Assembly (NCBI RefSeq): GCF_901709675.1
Contig: NC_051100.1
Coordinates: 12,754,286-12,818,285, forward strand
Reading direction: 5' to 3'
Source of the DNA: Syngnathus acus
Lineage: Eukaryota > Chordata > Actinopteri > Syngnathiformes > Syngnathidae
Length of the DNA: 64,000 bases
The notes below the pieces were generated by a model that was not told the origin of the DNA, ran no database searches, and was given only the letters and a program-made list of their open reading frames with translations. Within the stretch, counting starts at the first letter, position 1. The number at the start of each line of letters is the position of its first letter. Both the position numbers and the translations under genes were made by a program. This document shows, piece after piece, positions 1 through 10,858 of this stretch.

Positions 1-1146
1 TTTTCCCCTTCAGATCTACATTCCGCGTGAAGGTTTCTTTGAGACTGATTCCGTTAAGCTCCTGAAAGTGAACCGTCATGCCAAGTTCATTGAACAAAAA
101 TGGCCACTCTTCAAGGAGGTATTTGAGATTTTTCCCCTCGTTGATTTGTTTACGTTGTGTGTAGAAAGTCATCTTCATCAGACGTTTGACTTCTTCTGTA
201 TTTGCATCAGTTTGCTGAGACATCCTCTTCAATTTCTCTTTCTTCTCCTGCTGAGTCTCTGGGGTCTCTCCAAGAGGCAAGAATTTCATATCCCATTTAA
301 TACACCCATACGTATCCCTGATTGCTGCTCTCTGCTCTATAGCGACTTCCTCTGTGTCTGAATCTTCAGTGCGATGCTTTCTTTTTCTTATTTTTGGAGT
401 CGTAGATCGCCTCGCATTCTCGATCCTATTTTGCATTTGCTTGGCTAGAGAATGATAACCTGGCCCAATAACGTCACCTTCTATGACATCTTGTAAAGAT
501 TTAGGATATTTTGCCACCATCTTTTGAGCAACTGCAGTAGTGTGCTTATTACTTATGCAAGACTTTTTTTGCATCATCTCACGGACCACAATTCTGACCA
601 TCTCCCTCCTTAGTCGTGGACTTGGTCGTTTTCCTCTTTCTAGTGACTGCATCAGTTCCTCTGAGAACTTGTCCCATGGTATGATGAAGTAATTTACCCA
701 GTCTATGTCAGGGCTTGGACAGCTGTTTGAAGAGGTTGAGGTTGAACTTAGGGGTGAACCCGAAGGCAAAGATGTGGGAGGTCCCGGAGAGGCACAAACC
801 GATGAGCTGCTTGTTTCAGGAGTCTGGCCTGTAAAACCACACACAAAGTGTTATTTGTTACACAATACAAATGTTTATGTTTCAAGTGGGCTACTTTAGA
901 AAGGGCTTCTTCCTGTAGTGCAAAACCTGACTTACATCTCAGCTTCCAAGTTGCAAGGACTTTTCTGGCTTGTATCGGCCTCAATGCAGACAGTAAATCT
1001 GCCTCCTCAATGAACTGAAAATCATCATAAGTCTCTACACCAAGGGATTGTAAGGTTTCCTCTAGAATGTCTTTTGTCATCTCTGGAAGGTCAGGTAAGA
1101 CCTCATTGATAGCGCTGCGTATAAACGTTTGCTCCAAGTCCATCAT
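1..1146 (-). CDS. SAM-domain (SAMD3-like) protein, 5' part, two coding exons, continues off left edge
   Basis: Two coding exons are read on the minus strand. The first runs 1146 to 936: a CTGCAG acceptor ends at 1149 and the ATG follows at 1146 (MMDLEQTF). It ends at a GTAAGT donor at 935 after 70 codons plus one base. The second opens after a TTTTACAG acceptor at 829-836 and stays open from 828 to base 1 (about 275 codons). The first exon resembles the N-terminus of fish proteins labelled 'sterile alpha motif domain-containing protein 3-like'; the second is basic and charged (KKEKLKRMSQQTD, KIRKRKHR). The splice signals, phase match and lack of stops are visible; the family name is from memory and the function is unknown. 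Codon use and lack of lesions separate it from the transposons, so it is probably a real host gene. Confidence 0.7.
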
Positions 1147-2071
1147 TTCTGCAGGCAAGAAAGAATTATTTCACATTGCAAGATGGCAAGTAAAAGAAGA
1201 CTATTAATTAATCATTGAGTCAAGTAACACATAGCCTATACAAAAAAGTAACTTCTTAGAAGGAGCAAACTGCTAACTTTTTCCCCCCCAGCCATTGTTA
1301 TTTTATCTCAACATACATGTGCATTTTATTGTGGTTTCCCCACCAAACAAGTCAAGACAATGCTTATTTTGACAACACACTATGTTTTAGTGGAATGACT
1401 TGGTGCCCGTTAATAATGTATGATGGCAACGGATAAAAATCTGCTAAGTTGTCAATGTTAACACACTCAAATCATTTTGAGCAAACTAAGCTGACAAATA
1501 ACATGGACTAATGTTGGAGAAAAGGCCACATTTTCCCTCCCTTTTTAATTTTAGATGGAGAAAAAAAATGGACAAAAGCACAGTTTAAGTTCGCGATGAA
1601 AACTCACAAAATGCCCGCTTGTTGTAAGCGCGAAATACACTTGGAAAAAAAAAAAACGTCGACGTCTTTAGCTAGCTTGGCTGTACATACACAAAAACGC
1701 CTTTTGCACAATCGCAAAGTCCAATGAAAAATCCGAACATAAGGATTTCGACCATAGAAAGATTTCAGTGGTACGTTTGTTTTAGCAATAAACAAGCTGA
1801 ATAACAAAATGCTAGCTAAGAGTCAGCTCCAATTTACACGTGTGTGCGGGCGCATGCACGTGTGTGTGTGTGTGTGTGTGCGTGCTTGTGCGTTTTGGTG
1901 ATAAACAATTAGCTAAGCTAAGTATACCCAAAAACTGCCAAAAGTCGAGTTAGCCCCGCTAGTCAGCGTTATAACAGCGGTCATAAACAGAGCTAGTGTA
2001 TATATATATTTTTTAATCTTAGGTGACTTCAGTGGTTGAGCAGAACAATTTCAAACAACGTCAATTTTAAG
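1147..2071 (-). other. First intron of the SAM-type gene (inferred), with a TG microsatellite
   Basis: If the first coding exon starts after the acceptor at 1149-1154, this is intron. I see no coding frame. A TG/CA dinucleotide run lies at about 1859-1884 and the rest is AT-rich single-copy-looking sequence. Confidence 0.5.
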
Positions 2072-2370
2072 CTTACCAGTATTACATGTCACGGTCCTCT
2101 GCCTTATCATGTAATCGCAGCTCCAAGTTTTGTTTTCTTTCGCAGCTCCAAGTTGTAGCAGCACGAACCGAGGGCGTCAGTGTAGTAGACTTGCACTTGC
2201 CTGAAATGGCGGGCTGGGCACGCACGAGCCGTTAAACTTTGAAAAGCGCGTACTGCAACCTCTCGCGATGGTGGTGCAATGAAATAAATGATTTTCCACA
2301 GTGGGTGTTATCCAATTACAGTGTTATTAGCCATAATTACATAACCGTCCATGGTGCACTTACCTCGAGA
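2072..2370 (-). promoter_or_regulatory. Probable 5' UTR exon and TATA-less promoter of the SAM-type gene
   Basis: On the minus strand a GTAAGC donor at 2071-2076 follows CTG, and an alternative CTCGAG/GTAAGT donor lies at 2358-2363. Either could end a non-coding first exon. Between them the DNA is richer in G, C and CpG than its surroundings and holds TCTCGCGA at 2261-2268, the core of the CGCG element known from TATA-less vertebrate promoters. No TATA box is evident. Placement of the start site is inference. Confidence 0.4.
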
Positions 2371-3228
2371 AAACAACATTAATGAAAACATTACACTTAA
2401 TTTAAATACAGTCTTTTACATTTTTTTCAGTAATATTTTAGTTTAACACTGTGGTGATGTTTGAAACACATAAGATCTTTTGTCACTAAATGATAAAATT
2501 GTTTAATTTTTCAAATATACAAACTACAAGCCTCTTAATTTATTTCATGAAACATATTTCATGAAATATATTAAGAGTTACGAATCACGAATGGTCAAAG
2601 CTGGCCTGCCATGAGGTTCTGTTTTCCAAATAAATAAATCAGGTAATGAAAATAAGAAATCATGGTGTATGCTGTTTGTTGTTGTTCTTTGCAAAAGGAA
2701 AAGTGAAAGGGAATTGGTAGCTATCATTTTGCATACAAACAATGCAACACAACACTGACCCATGGCCCCCAATTACTTTTTAAGTTTTGGCCTGGTGAAA
2801 AGTTTGGACAATCTCCATTTGTAATCCTTCAACTTTACAGCTGTAACCTATTTATTTTCTCTTAAAGTAGTTTGCAATGTGCGTTATACAAATGATAAGG
2901 CTATATGGTTTCTTTCTGTAAAAATCAAATAACTTGACAAAAAATGACCATTATTTTAACACTGGCATTTCGTAGTTTTAACTGTACTGTATTGTTTTTT
3001 TTGTATTACAGGTTTTCTTAGTTAAGGTTACAACAGTATGTAGATTCTACAAAGAAATGTGATTATGTGAACATATTTTTACTTTAAAATTAACAGTTAG
3101 GTTTAGTTCTGTATTTAACAAAGTATTACAGTCAATTGAACATTGTTTCGTTGTTTTACTGTTTACATGTTTTTGCTGTCACGATTTTACAGCACTTTAC
3201 TGTCAATGTTACAATCTTTTTTTACAGT
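2371..3228. repeat. AT-rich gene-free stretch with a MITE-like end
   Basis: There is no coding frame. The right part (about 3000-3228) carries repeated TTTTACTGT / TTACAGTGT words typical of a common fish MITE family with ends like CACTGTAAAAA. I could not define both ends. Confidence 0.3.
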
Positions 3229-3837
3229 GTACCTACACTGTGTAGTTGGATAGAGACTGCTGAAAGGGGGCACATATATGCCTCGTGAACTACATGCATT
3301 ACTGCGAGTGAAGAAGAGTGAACAAATAAGTCGGCAGACAAGTTTGCCGATTTATTAGTGCCCAGAAGAGCAGCACTCTGTTCCGTACTGTAACCTGTTG
3401 GGTTTGTTCCCAGTTCTTTATCCTTAATGCTCGATATGCTAACAGTAATTACCAAGAGGCAGCCTTCACAGTTTAACTATTTAATGTATGCCAAAATGAT
3501 CGATGCACAGCTGTGGAGCCCTTTCTGCGAGATGCGGAAGAAGGTCCCTCTCCCAGCGCCAAGGTTCCTGCTCTTATACTACTCTGGGCCGCGACTCTGC
3601 CTAGCCTGTGTGATAATGTGTGACCTTGTAGTCTTAACTGAGAGCGACTTCTACATATGTGCAAAGGGTGTCATAGAGTAGAGAAAGTGAATAAAGCAAG
3701 AGAAGGGTTACAGCGATATAACGGCATAGCTCAAGCTACCTAGCTAATCACGTGCCAAAGAGGCCTATTCTAACAAACCGTTGGTGAGAATGGGTAGACA
3801 GGGAATACTGTAAGCGAGTCCGTCACTCGTATACTCA
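3229..3837. other. Gene-free stretch, no recognised feature
   Basis: Only short overlapping frames occur on both strands and none resembles a known protein. The sequence looks single-copy or like an old LTR, but I could not define ends. Confidence 0.3.
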
Positions 3838-3884
3838 ATCGCTTCTCGGCCTTTTGGCTAAGATCAAGTGTAGTATCTGTTCTT
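3838..3884 (+). pseudogene. 5' fragment of U2 snRNA
   Basis: The 47 bases match the conserved first 47 nt of vertebrate U2 snRNA. They start ATCGCTTCTCGG, include the 5' stem-loop (GGCCTTTTGGCT) and the branch-point pairing region GTAGTA, and stop at CTGTTCTT. After that the U2 sequence is lost: no Sm site or 3' stem-loops follow. It therefore cannot be a working U2 gene. L1 sequence begins about 80 bases downstream. Confidence 0.85.
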
Positions 3885-3938
3885 GGGTTTGGGGGATTAA
3901 GAGAGCTGACCATAGAAGAGAGAATTTTAACCATAAAA

Positions 3939-5030
3939 GTGGTGATTTTACCCTTGCTTTTACTAATCAGTTCTGTTTTCATCCCAACAATGAAGGTGCT
4001 TTTAGAGTTGGACCGAGCCATTTTTTACTTCATCTGGAAATCCAAGTTGGAGAGACTGAAGAGGGACACCATGAAGAAAAACAAAAAGAAGGGAGGAAAA
4101 GGAGTGCCGGACTTAAAGCTCTTCCTCGGAAGCAGATATGTTGCCCTGCACCTGCGAAGTGCGCTCGTTACACCAAATGCACCGAAAAGCCAAGCAATGA
4201 CACGATTCTGGATGGGCTCATACCTCCGGAAACTAAAGCTAATAACCACCGACCAAAGAATTCCTGTCTTTTAACCTGCCACCTTCTTATTCCTTAATCA
4301 AGAAGTTTTTGAAGAACTTTAAATTAGAGCAAGAAAATAGTGAAATTTTAACAAATCACAGATCTATGATCTCTGTCGTACAGGAGCGGGAAGCGGTGTG
4401 TCCAGTGCGCGGGCCTGCATTCAGCGAGCCCACAACAGTTTGGCGCAACGTCAACCACCCCGCCCTCTCGAAACAAACTTCGGGACCTGTCATGGATGGT
4501 GGCCCATGATGTCCTCCCAGTCAGGTCCGTTATGCACTCTCGGGGCATGTCAGCGCTCTCAACGTGCCCCTGATCTGGCTGTGGCACCCAGGAGTCGGTG
4601 TGGCACCTGTTCTGGTAGTGCAGGGCTGCCGTAGACCTGTGGGCGACCTGCAATTCCCAGCAAGGGAAGCGCTGAATGCAGACCTTGTACTCTATGGGGT
4701 GAGCCCGTTGAAAATCAAGCAAGAAGACTTTACAAAGCAGTCGCTGACCTTTGCTGCCATCAAAGACGCCATGTGGACTTCCAGAAACTTGCTGGTAAGG
4801 AAGCACAGACAGATCCCCCCACCCCCCAGCCCGTGGCTGTGCTCCAAATGGCTGCAGCAACTCTCACAGCTGCACACGGCAAGCCTAGGAGACATCGACT
4901 TGGTATTGCAGTACCTCCAGGAACGGTGCACCCTCTCTACTGGTCAAATCAATAGTTCATATGTCAGAAAACCATTTCAATCCGTTCGCTTCATTCTTAC
5001 AGGATTAAGCAGTCAATTATGACTTGATGG
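3939..5030 (+). pseudogene. 5'-truncated L1-type LINE, C-terminal ORF2 fragment
   Basis: Translation over 3939-4274 gives a block with FYFIWKSKLERL, KKKGGKGVPDLKL and ARFWMGSYLRKL-type motifs, the conserved region after the RT domain in fish L1 ORF2. Later pieces in shifted frames (about 4310-4960) match the ORF2 C-terminus, including a cysteine-rich segment near 4590 and the ENFKLEQEN-type stretch near 4320. At least three frameshifts break it. No RT catalytic region is present, so it is dead on arrival. The end is unclear (about 5030-5420). Confidence 0.75.
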
Positions 5031-5430
5031 GGTCTGATCTAAATGTAAGATGTTAGGATTTGAGGCTTTCCCACCAAACGGTTTGCAAATAGGTTCATTT
5101 CTCGAGGCTTCATGTGCACACAAACCCCTCTGCTGGTCAAAAGGAGTAGTTTATTCCATTAATGAGAATTACATTCACCTTTATATTTTGCTTCATTTAG
5201 CCTGATCAAAATGAATAAAACTTCTCTCTGTATGTGCATTTACGTGTAACATTGAAGGAGGTGGACGTGTGTTTCAATATGTAAATAAATGCCATCGTTG
5301 TCTTTTAAGAAGCTAAAAGTTGATGGAACACATTTCTTTTTGTAGGGATGCTGTGTTTTAACAAGGAAAGACTGATGTGCTTATGGATGAAGATGACTTG
5401 TATTTGTTATTGTGCTTGTGAACAGTAAAG

Positions 5431-5848
5431 AGGAGTGCTTGTGCAATTGAGGGGGATGGTTATTGGTTTTTATTCAAAAACAATATTTTTTGCCAAATTA
5501 CAATAGACTGACATGTGCCCATTCAAATGGGTACCACGAGAAATTAAACTGCATTGATAAACGAGGTCTTAAACGTGATTGTCTGTCTGCACTCAGCATA
5601 ATTTCTCTGTTTATGTGAACATGTTCACATATGTGTCGGTATGAATTATGTGACAGTATGACTGTTGCACGGAGTATGATATAGGCAGTTATCGGTTGCG
5701 ATATTGATATTTTAACAGAGAAAGAAAACTCCGCTTTCGCAGAGCATCAAAAAATTGAGATAGATTCTTATTGTTCCTCCCCACGGAAATATTGAGTAAA
5801 AGGCCAAAGATTTATTCGATCTGAAGAGAAATAAGAGTGAGCTGATAA
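5431..5848 (-). repeat. Dispersed ~420-bp repeat, copy 1
   Basis: This segment is the reverse complement of 29330-29752. It includes a hairpin-forming word around CTCCGCTTTCGCAGAG and a 14-bp perfect palindrome GTGAACATGTTCAC near 5618-5631. Both copies lie directly before LINE fragments. I do not recognise the family and see no coding frame. Ends are approximate. Confidence 0.7.
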
Positions 5849-6367
5849 TATGGGGAAAAGTTTATGTTTAATGTATCATGATATAGTGAGAGCCCTTCTG
5901 GTTGCTAGCAGGTCTTTATTCTCCCGCCCTAGAAAGGCTAAGAACATCAAGCCCGGGTGGAATAAATGGGTAGCTGGCCACCATGCAGAGGCCAATGAGG
6001 CCCACAAGGCTTGGGTAATAGCTGGTTGGCCCAGACAGGGACCAGTCCTTGAATATAAAAAGAAAATGAATGCCAAGTACAAATATGCATTACGGTACAT
6101 AAATAAGCAAGAGCATGCCCTAAGTGCTCACTCTATGGCTGATAATCTGCTTAATAATGATGTAATTAATTTTTGGAAAGAGGTAAAATCCCTGAACAGG
6201 GCTAAAGCAGCTCTCCCATGTAACATAGAGGGGGTAACAGATCGTGTGAGCATCGCTGACCTCTGGAGGCAGCATTATTCAGCACTATTTAACAGTGTGA
6301 AAAGTGAGCCCTATCATGTAGGCATAATTGAAGAGGAAAGTCCATCCATCCATCCATCTTCTTCCGC

Positions 6368-8806
6368 TTATCCGGGGTCGGGTCGCGGGGGCAGCAGCTT
6401 CAGGAGGGACTCCCAGACTTCCCTCTCCCCAGCTACTTCATCTAGCTCATCCCGGGGGATCCCAAGGCGTTCCCAGGCCAGCCGAGAGACATAGTCTCTC
6501 CAGCGCGTCCTGGGTCGTCCCCGGGGTCTCCTACCGGTGGGACATGACCGGAACACCTCCCCAGGGAGGCGTCCAGGAGGCATCCTGATGAGATGCCCGA
6601 GCCACCTCATCTGGCTCCTCTCAACGTGGAGGAGTAGCGACTCTACTCCGAGTCTCTCCCGGATGACCGAACTTCTCACCCTATCTCTAAGGGAGAGCCC
6701 GGACATCCTGCGGAGAAAACTCATTTCGGCCGCTTGTATCCGGGATCTCGTTCTTTCGGTCACGACCCATAGCTCGTGACCATAGGTGAGGGTAGGAGCG
6801 TAAATCGACCGGTAAATTGAGAGCTTTGCCTTTTGGCTCAGCTCTCTCTTTACCACGACGGACCGGTACAGAGTCCGCATTACTGCCGACGCTGCACCGA
6901 TCCGCCTGTCGATCTCACGCTCCATCCTCCCCTCACTCGTGAACAAGACCCCAAGATACTTAAACTCCTCCACTTGGGGCAGGATCTCATCCCCGATCCG
7001 GAGAGGGCATTCCACCCTTTTCCGATCGAGGACCATGGACTCGGATTTGGAGGTGCTGACCCTCATCCCGACCGCTTCACACTTGGCTGCGAACCGCTCC
7101 AGTGAGAGCTGGAGATCACGGCCTGAAGAAGCCAACAGCACAACGTCGTCTGCAAAAAGCAGAGACGCGATGCTGAGGTCCCCAAACCGGACACCCTCAA
7201 CGCCTCGGCTGCACCTAGAAATTCTGTCCATAAAAATTATGAACAGAATCGGTGACAAAGGGCAGCCTTGGCGGAGTCCAACCCTCACTGGGAACGAATC
7301 CGACTTACTGCCGGAAATGCGGACCACACTCTGGCATCGGTGATACAGGGACCGAACCGCCCTTATCAGTTGGCTCGGTACCCCGTACTCCCGAAGCACC
7401 CCCCACAGAACCTCCCGAGGGACACGGTCGAACGCCTTCTCCAAGTCCACAAAACACATGTGGACTGGTTGGGCGAACTCCCATGCACCCTCGAGGATCC
7501 TGTTGAGGGTGAAGAGCTGGTCCACTGTTCCACGGCCAGGACGAAAGCCACACTGTTCCTCCTGAATCCGAGGTTCGACCTCCCGACGGACCCTCCTCTC
7601 CAGCACCCCTGAATAGACCTTACCAGGGAGGCTCAGGAGTGTAATTCCCCTGTAATTGGAACACACCCTCCGGTCCCCCTTCTTAAAGAGGGGAACCACC
7701 ACCCCAGTCTGCCAATCCAGAGGCACTGTCCCCGATGTCCACGCGATGCTGTAGAGACGTGTCAGCCATGACAGCCCCACAACATCCAGAGCCCTTAAGA
7801 AATCCGGGCGGATCTCATCCACCCCCGGGGCCTTGCCACCGAGGAGTTTTTTAACTACCTCAGTGACTTCAACCCCAGAGATTGGAGAGTCCGCCTCAGA
7901 GTCCCCAGGCTCTGCTTCCACAATGGAAGGCGTGTCGGTGGAATTGAGGAGGTCTTCGAAGTATTCTCCCCACCGACACACGACGTCCCGAGTCGAGGTC
8001 AGCAGCACGCCATCTCCACTGTAAATAGTGTTGACGTTGCACTGCTTCCCCCACCTGAGATGCCGGATGGTGGACCAGAATTTCCTCGAAGCCGTCCGGA
8101 AGTCATTCTCCATGGCCTCGCCGAACTCCTCCCACGCCCGGGTTTTTGCCTCAGCAACCGCCGAAGCCGCGTTCCGCTTGGCCACCCGGTACCTGTCAGC
8201 TGCCTCCGGAGTCCCGCAGGCCAAAACGGCCCGATAGGACTCCTTCTTCAGCTTGACGGCATCCCTTACCGCCGGTGTCCACCAGCGGGTTCGGGGTTTG
8301 CCGCCACGACAGGCACCAATGACCTTACGGCCACAGCTCCGGTCGGCCGCCTCAACAATGGAGGCGCGGAACAAGGTCCACTCGGACTCAATGTCCCCCG
8401 CCTCCCCCGGGACGTGGGAAAAGCTCTGCCGGAGGTGGGAGTTGAAGCTCTTCCTGACAGGGGATTCCGCCAGACGTTCCCAGCAGACCCTCACAGAACG
8501 TTTGGGTCTGCCAGGTCGGACCGGCATCTTCCCCCACCATCGGAGCCAACCCACCACCAGGTGGTGATCAGTTGACAGCTCCGCCCCTCTCTTCGCCCGA
8601 GTGTCCAAAACATGCGGCCGCAAATCCGATGACACGACTACAAAGTCGATCATCGAACTGCGGCCTAGGGTGTCCTGGTGCCAAGTGCACACATGGACAC
8701 CCTTATGTTTGAACATGGTGTTCATTATTGAAAATCCGTGTCGAGCACAGAAGTCCAACAATAGAACACCGCTCGGGTTCAGATCGGGGGGGGCCGTTCC
8801 TCCCAA
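6368..8806 (-). CDS. Rex3 reverse transcriptase frame (endonuclease C-terminus, RT, C-terminal domain)
   Basis: The frame has 812 codons with no internal stop. It begins with the endonuclease C-terminus ([19 protein letters not shown]) at residues 50-90, then a linker. The RT follows at about residues 340-620, with [30 protein letters not shown] and the catalytic FADDVVLL at about residue 550. The C-terminal RTE domain carries RWLGHLIRM. Only the 8-G run at 8786-8793 separates it from the endonuclease frame upstream. It would need that frame restored for activity. Function is target-primed reverse transcription. Confidence 0.9.
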   Translation of the reverse strand: MGGTAPPDLNPSGVLLLDFCARHGFSIMNTMFKHKGVHVCTWHQDTLGRSSMIDFVVVSSDLRPHVLDTRAKRGAELSTDHHLVVGWLRWWGKMPVRPGRPKRSVRVCWERLAESPVRKSFNSHLRQSFSHVPGEAGDIESEWTLFRASIVEAADRSCGRKVIGACRGGKPRTRWWTPAVRDAVKLKKESYRAVLACGTPEAADRYRVAKRNAASAVAEAKTRAWEEFGEAMENDFRTASRKFWSTIRHLRWGKQCNVNTIYSGDGVLLTSTRDVVCRWGEYFEDLLNSTDTPSIVEAEPGDSEADSPISGVEVTEVVKKLLGGKAPGVDEIRPDFLRALDVVGLSWLTRLYSIAWTSGTVPLDWQTGVVVPLFKKGDRRVCSNYRGITLLSLPGKVYSGVLERRVRREVEPRIQEEQCGFRPGRGTVDQLFTLNRILEGAWEFAQPVHMCFVDLEKAFDRVPREVLWGVLREYGVPSQLIRAVRSLYHRCQSVVRISGSKSDSFPVRVGLRQGCPLSPILFIIFMDRISRCSRGVEGVRFGDLSIASLLFADDVVLLASSGRDLQLSLERFAAKCEAVGMRVSTSKSESMVLDRKRVECPLRIGDEILPQVEEFKYLGVLFTSEGRMEREIDRRIGAASAVMRTLYRSVVVKRELSQKAKLSIYRSIYAPTLTYGHELWVVTERTRSRIQAAEMSFLRRMSGLSLRDRVRSSVIRERLGVESLLLHVERSQMRWLGHLIRMPPGRLPGEVFRSCPTGRRPRGRPRTRWRDYVSRLAWERLGIPRDELDEVAGEREVWESLLKLLPPRPDPG

Positions 8807-9548
8807 TCACGCCCTTCCAGGTCTCACTGTCATTGCCCACGTGAGCATTGAAGTCACCCAGTAGAACGACGGAGTCCCCAGAAGGAGCGCTCTCCAGCAC
8901 TTCCTCCAGGGACTCCAAGAAGGGTGGGTACTCTGAGCTGCCGTTTGGTGCATAGACACAAACAACAGTCAGGACCCGTCCCCCCACCCGAAGGCGGAGG
9001 GAGGCTACCCTCTCGTTCACCGGGGTGAACCCCAATGTGCAGGCGCCCAGCCGGGGGGCAATAAGTATACCCACACCTGCTCGACGCCTCTCACCGTGGG
9101 CAACTCCAGAGTGGAAGAGAGTCCAGCCCCTCTCGAGAGGGCTTGTACCGGAACCCAAACTGTGCGTGGAGGCAAGTCCGACTATATCTAGTCGGAACTT
9201 TTCTGCCTCGCACACCAGCTCGGGCTCCTTTCCAGCCAGAGAGGTGACATTCCATGTCCCAAGAGCCAGCTTCTGCAGCCGGGGATCAGACCGCCAAGGT
9301 CCCTGCCTTTGGCCGCCGCCCAGCTTGCAATGCACCCGACCCCTTTGGCCCCTCCCACAGGTGGTGAGCCCATGGGAAGGGGGACCCACGTTTCCTTTTC
9401 GGGCTGAGCCCGGCCGGGCCCCATGGGCGAAGGCCCGGCCACCAGACGCTCGCCTTCGAGCCCCGCCTCCAGGCCTGGCTCCAGAGGGGGGCCCCGGTGA
9501 CCCGCGTACGGGCGAGGGAAAACGTGATCCATTAATTTTTTTCATCAT
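8703..9548 (-). pseudogene. Rex3 ORF, endonuclease part (frameshifted from RT)
   Basis: The 281-aa frame has a GC-rich, low-complexity start, then an apurinic-type endonuclease: [18 protein letters not shown] at about residue 95, VCVYAPNG, and GDFNAHVGN (catalytic D/N) at about residue 230. It loses homology at a run of eight G at 8786-8793, where the RT frame takes over. The natural start is not certain. The upstream 158 bases to 9706 are 5' UTR. Confidence 0.85.
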
Positions 9549-10332
9549 AAGGGGCTGATGAGCCGTGCTTTGTCTGGCCCCTCACCTAGGACCCGTTTGC
9601 CATGGGTGACCCTACCAGGGGCATGAAGCCCCAGACAACATGGCTCCTAGGATCATAGGGGCACGCAAACCCCTCCACCACGATAAGGTGACGACTCACG
9701 GAGGGGTGAAGAGGAAAGTATTTGTTTTAATTGTCATGAGGTGTCTATTGCCGGAGGACAACTTTCTGACAGAAAAGCCAGTGGTCTGGATAACATCACA
9801 GCAGAGCATTTAAAGTTAGCTGGCCCCCGATTGACAGCGCTGCTGTCTCTCTGTTTCTCATGGCTTGCTGACTCACGGTACTCTACCTGACTCCATGATG
9901 TCTGTAGTTCTGGTCCCTGTTATAAAAGGCAAGGCTGGTAAAGTAGGATGTATTGCTAACTGTAGACCAATAGCTCTAGCTAGTATACTCTCCAAAGATT
10001 TAAAAAAATTACTTCTTGACAGATTAAGTGTATACGTATATAACTACCGTATTTTTCGGACTAAAAGTCGCTCCGGAATATACGGCGCATTAGCCATAAA
10101 ATGCACAATAAAGTGAAAAAAATATATATATAAGTCCGGAGTATAAGTCGCATTTGGGGGAAATTTATCCGAAAATCCAACACCAAGAACAGACATGAAC
10201 GAGCAACAACAGGCTAAACGATAGGTATACTAATGTGACATAAACACAAACGAAGAGCTGAGGACGGGCCTGACGTAACATTCAGAGTTATTCAAATAAC
10301 TATTACATAAATAACACGTTTATCAAACTATC

Positions 10333-10841
10333 TGTCATGCTGTCAGGTTTTGTAGATTGTTTTGTTTTGTCCTGTCCGTCATATTCTGTCTTCCTGTTTT
10401 ATTTTGTACATCACGTTTCAGATCACTGGTCCTTCCGCTGCACGGTCGTTCACTTGACCTCCCCGTTTGTTAACCACGTACACCTGTGTCGTCCGCCCTG
10501 ATTGTCTGCACCTGTGTCCTTCCCCTTCTGTGTGTATATTTAGCCTGCGTCTTCCCCTTGTCCTCTGCCAGTGCGTCTTGCAAGCCATGACCACCAGCGA
10601 CTCCATAGCCACAGATTTAGCCCTTGATTGCCTTGCTCACAGAGACTTTTTTGTCCACGCTTTGTGGGTTGTGCGTGAGACCTTGCCTTCGTTTTTTCCT
10701 CAGTTTGAGGCACCTTTGGGTTTGCCTTTTTTCCCTCAGTGTGAGGCGCCTTTGTTTTTGGAGCGGTCATCCGCAGAAGAAATAAAACACCTTGAACTGT
10801 CGAACTCTGCATTCGAGTCCTCTCCCTGCCTGAGCCTGACA
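10333..10841 (+). repeat. 5' LTR of the Gypsy chromovirus
   Basis: It is 509 bp, TGTCATGC...CCTGACA, with a probable TATA-like GTGTATATTTA near 10531 (GTGTGTATTTA in the other LTR) and an AATAAA at about 10780 for 3' end formation. Confidence 0.95.
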
Positions 10842-10858
10842 GTACGCACTGGCCAGAC

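Larger units (their letters stand above)
6342..9706 (-). mobile_element. Rex3 non-LTR retrotransposon (RTE clade), near full length
   Basis: It is flanked by a perfect 13-bp target-site duplication TGAAGAGGAAAGT (6329-6341 and 9707-9719). The minus-strand 5' end is CCTCCGTGAGTCGTCACC, as expected for a complete 5' UTR; the 3' tail is a CCATCC/GGATGG repeat at 6342-6358. The bases at 7250-7270 and 7693-7712 agree with the published Rex3 PCR primer sites as I recall them, which fixes the family. Two overlapping frames encode endonuclease and RT, separated by one frameshift. Long open frames suggest a recent insertion. Confidence 0.93.
5849..10044 (+). mobile_element. LINE fragment (non-LTR retrotransposon) split by a Rex3 insertion
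   Basis: Two pieces of one open LINE pol region are present: 5850-6341 (SLFSRPRKAKN, EYKKKMNAKYKYALRYINK, WRQHYSALFN motifs, linker before RT) and 9707-10044 (KASGLDNITAEHLK, then MMSVVLVPVIKGKAGK and PIALASILSK-like RT motifs). The two join when the intervening 3.4 kb is removed. The clade is not resolved (jockey/L2-like). The right end is lost where a MITE begins. Several substitutions and shifts show it is inactive. Confidence 0.75.

Noticed and set aside
3838-4030. Functional U2 snRNA gene
   Set aside because: Only the first 47 nt match; Sm site and 3' stem-loops are missing.
7252-9558. Plus-strand open frames opposite Rex3
   Set aside because: They are GC-driven shadows of the minus-strand endonuclease and RT.
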